DNA of 5,358 bases, taken from an uncultured Lachnospira sp. GTDB taxonomy: Bacteria; Bacillota; Clostridia; Lachnospirales; Lachnospiraceae. The notes below the pieces were generated by a model. It searched no databases. It saw only the letters and a list, made by a program, of their open reading frames with translations, and was not told the origin of the DNA. The position numbers and the translations under genes are program-made. This document shows positions 1 to 5,358 of this stretch, piece by piece; position 1 is the stretch's first letter; every line of letters starts with the position of its first letter. The stretch spans positions 1-5,358 of the forward strand of contig CAAHEK010000269.1 in assembly GCA_900772425.1 (NCBI GenBank). The letters run 5' to 3'.

Positions 1-1562
1 ACGATGTTATCCTTCTGCCAAGATGGTGCAATAAGAATAGATTTGACATCTGAATCCTTCTTGTCCATCTTCTGATAATCTTCACGCATTGAATCCAACA
101 GGCAGTAACCCCATTCAATTATCTTTTTCTTAGGAAGATTATAAACCTTCTCTGTCTCTTCTATCTCTGCCTTGTGATGCTTACCTGTACAGAATACTGT
201 GTCAAAATGGTCCATTGAACCCTTACGCATAGTCATATTCAAACTATCCATACAGTGTGGTATGTAAACATATTCAATATCTTTTCTTATATAACTTCTC
301 TTTATATGATAATTTTCAAGGTCAGGCATTGTCATTACAACAACGTCCGCATCCATCTTCATCATAAGAGTTATAAGCTTCTTTTCGCCTATATAATAAG
401 CTTTGATATGGTCATTTTCTTTTGCCATATCAAACACGGTATCCTCAGGATCACTTGTTATATAATGGATAACTATATTTGTATTTTTAAGTATGTACTC
501 AATTATACCTGCATAATACTTATAAAATCCTTTATTCTCTGAGTAGAAAACAAGGTGTTTATTAACAATTGAGAAAAATCTCTTATAGTCCTGTCTTTCC
601 TTCTTAGCATATGGATCTTTTGTGAAAAGCTTTGTCTTTCCTGAACTTCCACCGATTCCCTCCAAAGCTGCAAGCTCCTGCTTGCTTGCCTCAAGGTCTT
701 CATAATCAACATACTTCTTAGGATTAATAGCCCAGTTAAGAAGGTATAACTGTAAAATTGCAAATAAATTACTTGCTATCCAGTAAAGTGCAACACCGGC
801 AGGAACGAACCAGCCAAGATAAAGAGAAAGTCCAACTGATAAAATCATCATTCCGTATTTATTAAGCTTAGACTGCTCTGCCTGTAATACATTGCTGGCA
901 TTCTGTGCAACGCATAATAACCATGCTGAAAATCCTGCTGCAATAGGAACTATTATATCTATTCCTCCAACCTCAGATGGAACCCAGCTTAAATTAATGC
1001 CAAGGAAGCTCATGTTAAGTCCTTTTATCGACTCCAGAGTTGATGCTATATCAACATTTGCAAACTGTGGCTGTAATGCAAGGAACTGACTTTCATATGT
1101 TCCATTTTTAATATTCTCAACTACAGCAAGCTGAATCGAAGATGATTCAGGATTAGCACCTGTAAGTGAAACAATCAGGTTATTAAAAGCATTTATAACA
1201 TCTGTTGGAAGATGTAAAAGGTAATCCAGCGGATGATAAATAACTGCAACAAGACCAAGTAATAAAATTATCTGAACTGCAAGTGGTATAAGAGATGCCA
1301 ATGGATTATACTTCTCTTTCTTGAAAAGCTTCGACTGCTCATCAGCTACCGCATCTTTATCTCCAAAATGTCTTGTTTTAATCCTGTTAATCTCAGGCTG
1401 CATCTTAACCATTTTGATGGAATTCTTCTGCACCCATATCGATATAGGCAGCAAAACTATTTTACTTATTAATGTGAATAATATTATTGCTATTCCATAA
1501 TTACTTATTATCTTATAGCAAAATGCCATTACATATCCCAACGCACTTGATAAAATATTCAT
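1..1562 (-). CDS. YidC/Oxa1 insertase domain fused to CDP-glycerol glycerophosphotransferase-like domain (3' end off window)
   Basis: One open frame of 520 complete codons with no stop; the C-terminus lies beyond the left edge. Residues 1-280 are a YidC/Oxa1 insertase. TM1 is about 22-44, with NYGIAIILFTLISK and then LLP. A cytoplasmic charged loop carries MQPEINRIK (54-62). TM2 is about 87-108, TM3 about 201-220, and TM4-5 about 236-277 with the family signature FVPAGVALYWIASN (252-265). A charged linker covers about 281-329. From about 330 the sequence resembles TagB/TagF-type glycerophosphotransferases: IPHCMDS with a likely catalytic His436, then DTVFCTGKHH, WGYCLLDS and ILIAPSWQ (509-516). 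Known for the families: YidC inserts membrane proteins; TagB/TagF add glycerol phosphate from CDP-glycerol at the inner membrane face. Inference: an envelope-polymer transferase tethered by, or cooperating with, an insertase module. The ATG at 1562 is preceded by AAAGGG at a 7-nt gap. Lys34 sits where many YidC proteins have the groove Arg. No lipobox is seen. The domain calls are firm; the biological role is not. Confidence 0.9.
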   Translation of the reverse strand, partial: MNILSSALGYVMAFCYKIISNYGIAIILFTLISKIVLLPISIWVQKNSIKMVKMQPEINRIKTRHFGDKDAVADEQSKLFKKEKYNPLASLIPLAVQIILLLGLVAVIYHPLDYLLHLPTDVINAFNNLIVSLTGANPESSSIQLAVVENIKNGTYESQFLALQPQFANVDIASTLESIKGLNMSFLGINLSWVPSEVGGIDIIVPIAAGFSAWLLCVAQNASNVLQAEQSKLNKYGMMILSVGLSLYLGWFVPAGVALYWIASNLFAILQLYLLNWAINPKKYVDYEDLEASKQELAALEGIGGSSGKTKLFTKDPYAKKERQDYKRFFSIVNKHLVFYSENKGFYKYYAGIIEYILKNTNIVIHYITSDPEDTVFDMAKENDHIKAYYIGEKKLITLMMKMDADVVVMTMPDLENYHIKRSYIRKDIEYVYIPHCMDSLNMTMRKGSMDHFDTVFCTGKHHKAEIEETEKVYNLPKKKIIEWGYCLLDSMREDYQKMDKKDSDVKSILIAPSWQKDNI

Positions 1563-1569
1563 AAGTCAT

Positions 1570-1575
1570 CCCTTT
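1570..1575 (-). promoter_or_regulatory. Ribosome binding site of the YidC-transferase fusion gene
   Basis: The minus strand reads AAAGGG, then seven bases, then ATG at 1562. This decides between two ATGs. The other, at 1569, is out of frame with the YidC domain, has no room for this site and soon meets a stop. Confidence 0.7.
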
Positions 1576-1584
1576 CTCTTTAAT

Positions 1585-1609
1585 AACCATGTCTCTTGGA
1601 AAACAGGTT
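1585..1609 (-). other. Possible leader hairpin just upstream of the fusion gene's ribosome binding site
   Basis: The arms AACCTGT and ACATGGTT pair over 7 bp with one bulged T and a 10-nt loop. The structure ends about 10 bases before the ribosome binding site. It could affect translation, but it is short and may be chance. No riboswitch family was recognised. Confidence 0.2.
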
Positions 1610-1628
1610 TCATCTTTGTAAATCATTT

Positions 1629-1657
1629 GTAATATAAATATATTTTTTATTTACCAA
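1629..1657 (-). promoter_or_regulatory. Candidate sigma-A-like promoter (proximal) for the fusion gene
   Basis: The minus strand carries TTGGTA (1657-1652) and TATTAC (1634-1629) with a 17-bp spacer. Each hexamer matches 4 of 6 consensus bases. The surrounding DNA is very AT-rich, so chance matches are expected. The position about 70 bases ahead of the start codon is sensible. Confidence 0.25.
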
Positions 1658-1666
1658 CAATATATT

Positions 1667-1695
1667 ATTGTAACATATTCAAATATATAGGTAAA
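1667..1695 (-). promoter_or_regulatory. Candidate sigma-A-like promoter (distal) for the fusion gene
   Basis: The minus strand carries TTTACC (1695-1690) and TACAAT (1672-1667) with a 17-bp spacer, matching consensus at 4 of 6 and 5 of 6 positions. It is slightly better than the proximal candidate. Its -35 box overlaps one arm of the inverted repeat at 1691-1728, so a terminator there and this promoter would compete for the same bases. Confidence 0.3.
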
Positions 1696-1728
1696 GTTTT
1701 TTTACATTTTCCTTTATACAAACTTTAC
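1691..1728. terminator. 9-bp perfect inverted repeat overlapping the glycosyltransferase stop codon; weak terminator candidate
   Basis: GTAAAGTTT (1691-1699) and AAACTTTAC (1720-1728) are perfect reverse complements around a 20-bp loop. The TAA stop of the upstream gene (1727-1725) lies inside one arm. On the minus strand the stem is followed by only a mixed AT tail (CTATATATTTG). On the plus strand it is followed by six Ts (1729-1734), but no plus-strand gene needs ending here. The stem is AT-rich and the loop long, so stability is doubtful. Confidence 0.25.
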
Positions 1729-3563
1729 TTTTTTAATGTAAGTTCATAATAATAAATTCCGCCCTGGTATGTTGATGCTTCCTTCCTCTCTGAAATATCG
1801 TAGAAATACTGTAATGCATCAAGCGCTTTATCATAGTTAATATCTTCCATAAAATATGTGCAGATAACAAACACTCCTCTATCCTTTAACTGTGTTTCCA
1901 ATATATCCACAATATCCTTATTATAGAATGTATTTACGATATAATAATCGCTCATTTGCTCGGTATCTTCATTACTGTAAAAAACTCTTTTCTGTTTCCT
2001 GCTATCCCAGTTAAGATAATACAATGGGACATTTCCACTAATAAATACTCCACCATCATCATAAAGAATAATGTCCGTGTCATCAGGTGAATACCCTGTT
2101 TCTTTTAACATTTTATCCATAGCTTCATCATAGCAATGATACTGTGTATTATGAATAAGAGATTCTCCATAAACCATAGATGAGTATATATCAGTCATAA
2201 GCAAAGTGTCCATTGTCACGCCGTCAACATTTACAAATACCGCTTTCGACAAAGGATCTATAGTAACAAAGCACTCTGCAAATATAAGTAAAGTCCACAA
2301 TCCCAATGCAGCCTTAGATACCATGCCTGTTCTGACGTTTTCTTTCTTTCTGGCATGGTAAATATATATTGCCTGTTCCATTACATATATTGCAATAATA
2401 TATATAAGTATATCACTTACTATGTTATATCTTACACAGGTCTGTGTTATATATAAATACGAAAACAGCGAATGTGCAGTAAGCGCAGCTGCAATCACAA
2501 CAATTCCATATTTGACATAGCCTTTGTTGTTTTCTTTTAATCTTTTATCTTTATTATGTTTAATTTTTAAATATTTTGAATTTGCAATTATATAAATAGT
2601 TCCAAGTAAAATAACAGCAAGAACTATCCAGTTAAAATTGAGTATGAACTGCTGCTTGAATTTCATGGTTATATATTCTGTATTAAAACCAAAGCAGTCC
2701 ATTCCATTGCTGTTCCACCTGAACATTCCGCCTGTTTTTTCGCCTTCAGAACCATTCCAGTTACTTCCATATGCCCTGAAATAATAAAGCTGAACAAAAG
2801 CAGCAAATAATGTTGTATATAACTTGGAGCTTTTAAATATTTTCTTAATTCCCTGACTCTTATATTCAAAAAGAAGTCTTATAATTTCCCCAACCGCAAT
2901 GCCCGCTACTATTACAAGTCCTGTCTCCTTGGTCTGAAAACAGAATAATGATAATATTCCTGCAAGCACAGCTTTATCATAAACATAACAGCATATTATC
3001 ATAACTACAAACATAGCAAGTGGATAATCCAGATTAATATGTGTTGTAAATGCATAGACAAGAGGAGTTATTGATATGAGTAATGTATAGACGGCACACT
3101 TTGTTTTAGTTGTTGTTCTTGTTATTTTCTGAAGTATTTTATACACGCACCACATTGCGATAAGTGTTAATATTAAACTTACCAATGTGACACCAACTAT
3201 CAGCCTTGGAAAAATCATTTCACCAATAAGATAAACCATCGTAAATAAAGAAGCCGAATGATCGCACAAAGCATAGTATTTTATCATGTCAGCTATGCTT
3301 GTGTAATTAAATCCGTCGAGCGCAAGCCCAAGCCTGTAATAATATTCCCCGGCATCCCACCTTTGTATAAGTGTCATAAATGGAATTCTTGTTATGACTA
3401 TAATAATCATAACTATAAGCATTGCCTTGTTATCTTTAAAAAATGCTGCTATTTTTTCAACTGTAAGATTCTTAAAGCAATCCACAATCACAATAGCAAG
3501 CAGATAAAGATAAACAGGTAAAACAGCATAAGTCCAAATGCAAACGCTGATGAATAATCCCAT
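1725..3563 (-). CDS. GT-C fold membrane glycosyltransferase (ArnT/PMT, GT39-like), probably the main part of a split gene
   Basis: A 612-residue polytopic membrane protein from the first ATG. Family features: a first outer-face loop RWDAGEYYYRL (68-78) with a candidate catalytic Asp70; INLDYPLAMF (176-185), matching the second acidic motif region of PMT_2-type enzymes; and FQTKETG (209-215), like their conserved Lys motif. Hydrophobic segments lie near 7-29, 47-65, 104-146, 157-232, 306-326, 352-373, 382-400 and 418-434. A soluble tail of about 175 residues follows. Such enzymes move a sugar from a polyprenyl-phosphate donor to an acceptor outside the membrane; the acceptor here is unknown. 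The start is doubtful: no Shine-Dalgarno precedes the ATG at 3563, and an in-frame TAA lies at 3575-3573. The first 76 bases overlap the ORF at 3488-3823 in another frame. Taken alone, this ORF would place Asp70 on the cytoplasmic side. It is therefore probably the -1-frame continuation of the upstream ORF. Confidence 0.8.
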   Translation of the reverse strand: MGLFISVCIWTYAVLPVYLYLLAIVIVDCFKNLTVEKIAAFFKDNKAMLIVMIIIVITRIPFMTLIQRWDAGEYYYRLGLALDGFNYTSIADMIKYYALCDHSASLFTMVYLIGEMIFPRLIVGVTLVSLILTLIAMWCVYKILQKITRTTTKTKCAVYTLLISITPLVYAFTTHINLDYPLAMFVVMIICCYVYDKAVLAGILSLFCFQTKETGLVIVAGIAVGEIIRLLFEYKSQGIKKIFKSSKLYTTLFAAFVQLYYFRAYGSNWNGSEGEKTGGMFRWNSNGMDCFGFNTEYITMKFKQQFILNFNWIVLAVILLGTIYIIANSKYLKIKHNKDKRLKENNKGYVKYGIVVIAAALTAHSLFSYLYITQTCVRYNIVSDILIYIIAIYVMEQAIYIYHARKKENVRTGMVSKAALGLWTLLIFAECFVTIDPLSKAVFVNVDGVTMDTLLMTDIYSSMVYGESLIHNTQYHCYDEAMDKMLKETGYSPDDTDIILYDDGGVFISGNVPLYYLNWDSRKQKRVFYSNEDTEQMSDYYIVNTFYNKDIVDILETQLKDRGVFVICTYFMEDINYDKALDALQYFYDISERKEASTYQGGIYYYELTLKK

Positions 3564-3823
3564 TTGGATGCATTAAATAAAGCAGAAACACAGTCATATA
3601 AAAATACCGGAAGTAATCCTGCCGTTATCTGTCTGAATATGCTTTTGAATTTTTCAAAGCCAACCGCAATAACAAGTCCCGATGCACAACACAATACAAC
3701 ATACAGTATAACCATTGTGCCATCATGATTCGCTGCTATTTTATTCCCAAAAATCAGCAAAGCTGATAAAAGGCTTAAACAAAAAACAACTAATTTCCAA
3801 AGGTTTGCCATTAATTTTTTCAT
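3488..3823 (-). CDS. Small membrane ORF, probable N-terminal part of the split GT-C glycosyltransferase
   Basis: A 111-residue frame starting at the ATG at 3823, preceded by GGAGAA 4 nt upstream. An in-frame ATG at 3844 has no ribosome binding site and is less likely. Hydrophobic segments lie at about 11-27, 36-55, 66-83 and 93-111. Charges fit a cytoplasmic N-terminus (MKKLMANLWK) and a cytoplasmic loop FEKFKSIFRQ. The ORF ends at TGA 3490-3488, inside the fourth hydrophobic stretch and 76 bases past the start of the downstream ORF. I recognise no stand-alone family. Joined by a -1 shift to the next ORF, it would give a protein of roughly 700 residues with five membrane segments before the catalytic loop. 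That arrangement satisfies the positive-inside rule. Alternatives are a true small overlapping membrane protein with translational coupling, or a sequencing error. Confidence 0.6.
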   Translation of the reverse strand: MKKLMANLWKLVVFCLSLLSALLIFGNKIAANHDGTMVILYVVLCCASGLVIAVGFEKFKSIFRQITAGLLPVFLYDCVSALFNASKWDYSSAFAFGLMLFYLFIFICLLL

Positions 3824-3827
3824 TCGG

Positions 3828-3833
3828 TTCTCC
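3828..3833 (-). promoter_or_regulatory. Ribosome binding site for the split glycosyltransferase gene
   Basis: The minus strand reads GGAGAA, then four bases (CCGA), then ATG at 3823. It is the only convincing ribosome binding site for either of the two overlapping ORFs. It supports 3823 as the start of the whole coding region. Confidence 0.65.
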
Positions 3834-3865
3834 AAATCATGCATACAAAATGTATATTATATATT

Positions 3866-3894
3866 TATATATCATACACATCCTATATATCATA
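3866..3894. repeat. Short direct repeat in the AT-rich intergenic gap
   Basis: TATATATCATA occurs at 3866-3876 and 3884-3894 on the plus strand, an 11-bp direct repeat with an 18-bp period. It lies within low-complexity TATAT-rich DNA filling most of the gap between the two membrane-protein genes. Chance is a likely explanation. No GC-rich terminator hairpin was seen after the upstream gene. Confidence 0.3.
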
Positions 3895-3904
3895 TATTCT
3901 ACAT

Positions 3905-3934
3905 ATTATATATTTTATAGTTAAACCCTTTAAA
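3905..3934 (-). promoter_or_regulatory. Candidate sigma-A-like promoter ahead of the split glycosyltransferase gene
   Basis: The minus strand carries TTTAAA (3934-3929), an 18-bp spacer and a perfect TATAAT (3910-3905), about 80 bases before the ATG at 3823. The -35 match is 4 of 6. The gap is so AT-rich that a TATAAT could occur by chance, so read-through from the upstream gene remains possible. Confidence 0.35.
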
Positions 3935-3963
3935 ATTTTCCCTCTCAATATATAGACAAACTA

Positions 3964-5358
3964 TTAAAATTTAAAGAAACTAAGATTACCGTTCTCACTA
4001 ACAAGTGGCTTGCTTCCTGTGTAAGTTTCCAATTCTTCCTCAAGTTTTTCTATTTCACCTTCTGTGTAAGCTCTTCTATCTACATAAATTCCGGCAAAAT
4101 CCTGCTCTTTTAGGTATTCTACCATCCTTCTTGTGCTCATCTGAGACACATTCTTATTCCATTTATCTCCGTCTCTTCCTTTAATGGTACCATAACTCCA
4201 GCGGAGTGTATCAGAATGAACATATCCGGTATACAGATGATAATCCCACATATCATTAACAGGTCCTGCCTCAGGATACTGATGATATGGCAACTGATAA
4301 ATCATGCTGCCCGCTTCGACTTCATTTTCTATTTCTGAAACAAAATCAGCATCACTTGTATACTCAACCTCAATTACTGCATAATCAGGTGTTGCAAACT
4401 GTGGAAATCCCTCCCATATGCTGAATACACATGCAAGTCCCACTACGGCTCCTGTTCCGTATACAAAAATGTTTCTCTTGTTTTTATTTTCTTTATACTT
4501 TTTCGCAAAATACTCCAGCAAATGGCTCATAAGCAATGCAACTGTAAGTATGCAGGCATACGCGATAAATATTGATATTCTGCAATATCCTCTTAACATC
4601 GGACTTATAAAGTATGCAAACATTGCTCCAAGTCCGCCAACCGTACCTAGAAGCACCATTGCTATATTAAGCTCGGCAAGAAATCCAATTCTTTTATTAA
4701 TGGCGCTGTCTTTCTTCATAAAAAGATAAACAAGCAGAATAATAAAACCTATCATACCTATTATTCCCAGATATGACATTGAATTTTCTGTTACAAGAAA
4801 TGCATTTTCATTATATATGTCTATATATTTATCATAAATACCATGTCCGTTAACAGGCATAAAAAGCTGTGCTATCTTCATACCATACAGTTCTGACTGT
4901 TCAAAGCCGGCTCTGTCTATGGCTTCTGCATTAACACCGTTCATAAATGTGTATATTTTGCCCGGAATTATGCTTATAACAACAAAAACACAAACAAATA
5001 CTGCAGCGATAACGCCTCTTAAGCCTTGCTTTATTTTACCTGTTTTAGCAAGCTTTGATACAGCTGTCACCATAAATATAAAGCATGTAAAGAATGGATA
5101 ATATGCAATTCCGTTATTAGCAATTAAAAATGTGAATAACAACACTACATAATTAATCTTTCTTTTAAAGAAATCTTTATCCGGAACTAACACATCGTCT
5201 CTTTCATATATCCATATACAGATAAGTATAGACAATGGAACAAAATAACTCTCTGCAAGAACAATATGCCCTACATTTCTGTATAGTATATAAGGAGACA
5301 GTGCAAATACCGCAGAAGTAAAGCTGTTTACCCAGCAATTAACCTTCAGGTTGCGCAT
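3964..5358 (-). CDS. Polytopic membrane protein, probably GT-C-like glycosyltransferase-related (5' end off window)
   Basis: The 464 visible residues end at TAA 3966-3964. The reading frame reaches the right edge. The Met there is only the last codon in view, with no space for a ribosome binding site, so the real N-terminus is probably further upstream. Hydrophobic segments lie near 12-27, 32-51, 69-100, 113-133, 194-214, 227-249, 258-279 and 296-314. A soluble, presumably extracytoplasmic tail follows, about 320-464. Recognisable features are SPYILYRNVGHIVLAESYF followed by a Pro-initiated helix (21-41), RGYCRISIFI (256-265), QLPYHQYPE (355-363) and LRWSYGTIKGR (385-395). From memory, these resemble large uncharacterised membrane proteins related to GT-C glycosyltransferases. 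I cannot name a family with certainty, and YfhO-like proteins are an alternative. The catalytic first loop expected in GT-C enzymes would lie off the window. The same-strand glycosyltransferase downstream suggests a shared surface-polymer role. Confidence 0.7.
   Translation of the reverse strand: MRNLKVNCWVNSFTSAVFALSPYILYRNVGHIVLAESYFVPLSILICIWIYERDDVLVPDKDFFKRKINYVVLLFTFLIANNGIAYYPFFTCFIFMVTAVSKLAKTGKIKQGLRGVIAAVFVCVFVVISIIPGKIYTFMNGVNAEAIDRAGFEQSELYGMKIAQLFMPVNGHGIYDKYIDIYNENAFLVTENSMSYLGIIGMIGFIILLVYLFMKKDSAINKRIGFLAELNIAMVLLGTVGGLGAMFAYFISPMLRGYCRISIFIAYACILTVALLMSHLLEYFAKKYKENKNKRNIFVYGTGAVVGLACVFSIWEGFPQFATPDYAVIEVEYTSDADFVSEIENEVEAGSMIYQLPYHQYPEAGPVNDMWDYHLYTGYVHSDTLRWSYGTIKGRDGDKWNKNVSQMSTRRMVEYLKEQDFAGIYVDRRAYTEGEIEKLEEELETYTGSKPLVSENGNLSFFKF

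Noticed and set aside
255..542. Plus-strand open frame of 95 codons
   Set aside because: It lies antisense within the well-supported transferase domain, has a Phe/Ile/Tyr-rich composition typical of reverse-strand shadows, and shows no motif.
503..763. Minus-strand open frame of 86 codons over the YidC-transferase linker
   Set aside because: It is an out-of-frame shadow of the fusion gene. The fusion frame itself is continuous and carries family motifs on both sides.
892..1089. Plus-strand open frame of 65 codons
   Set aside because: It is antisense to the YidC domain and has no recognisable ribosome binding site or family resemblance.
1487..1590. A short minus-strand frame starting at the ATG at 1590 (MVIKEKGMTYEYF...), overlapping the fusion gene start
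   Set aside because: It is only 25 codons, has no ribosome binding site of its own and lies out of frame over the YidC start. It is best explained as chance.
1721..1734. A canonical slippery heptamer A AAA AAG in frame just before the TAA of the glycosyltransferase, followed by the inverted repeat
   Set aside because: A -1 shift would add only about four residues before the next stop. The stem overlaps the heptamer rather than standing downstream, and Lys-Lys endings in AT-rich genes often look like this.
3258..3521. Plus-strand open frame of 87 codons
   Set aside because: It is antisense to the glycosyltransferase N-terminal region, including its WDAGEYYYRL loop. It is a shadow.
3843..3855. 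Small hairpin ATACA/TGTAT near the ribosome binding site of the split gene
   Set aside because: The five AT-rich base pairs with a 3-nt loop are too weak and too common in this composition to call a regulatory element.
3715..3924. Plus-strand open frame of 69 codons running into the AT-rich gap
   Set aside because: Half lies antisense to the small membrane ORF and half is low-complexity Ile/Tyr coded by TAT/ATA repeats. No ribosome binding site was seen.
4418..4729. Plus-strand open frame of 103 codons
   Set aside because: It is antisense to membrane segments of the partial membrane protein, which has clear protein-like motifs in its own frame.

Overview
The window is AT-rich with AT-biased codons. 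All convincing genes lie on the minus strand, so transcription runs from high to low coordinates. A YidC-type insertase lacking the Gram-negative periplasmic domain, teichoic-acid-type glycerophosphotransferase chemistry and AAAGG/GGAGA-type ribosome binding sites point to a low-GC Firmicute. My best guess is a Clostridia/Lachnospiraceae gut or rumen anaerobe. That placement is inference, since no rRNA or marker gene is present.

Layout in transcription order: (1) 5358-3964, the C-terminal part of a polytopic membrane protein whose true start lies beyond the right edge. (2) An AT-rich gap of about 140 bp with a possible promoter. (3) 3823-3488, a small membrane ORF that overlaps out of frame with (4) 3563-1725, a GT-C (ArnT/PMT-like, GT39-type) membrane glycosyltransferase. 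Topology and start-site evidence suggest that (3) and (4) are one gene of roughly 700 codons split by a frameshift. (5) A gap of about 160 bp with weak promoter candidates, a leader hairpin and a 9-bp inverted repeat. (6) 1562-1, an uninterrupted reading frame in which a complete YidC/Oxa1 insertase domain is joined to a CDP-glycerol glycerophosphotransferase (TagB/TagF-like) domain that runs off the left edge.

All the products are envelope proteins. GT-C enzymes usually transfer sugars from lipid-phosphate carriers on the outer face of the membrane. TagB/TagF enzymes add glycerol phosphate (or a related polyol phosphate) from a CDP-activated donor on the cytoplasmic face. A locus for a surface glycan or teichoic-acid-like polymer fits all of them, but no substrate can be read from the sequence. 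The most striking item is the insertase-transferase fusion. The most checkable oddity is the split GT-C gene. No tRNA, rRNA, CRISPR, insertion sequence or plus-strand gene was seen.
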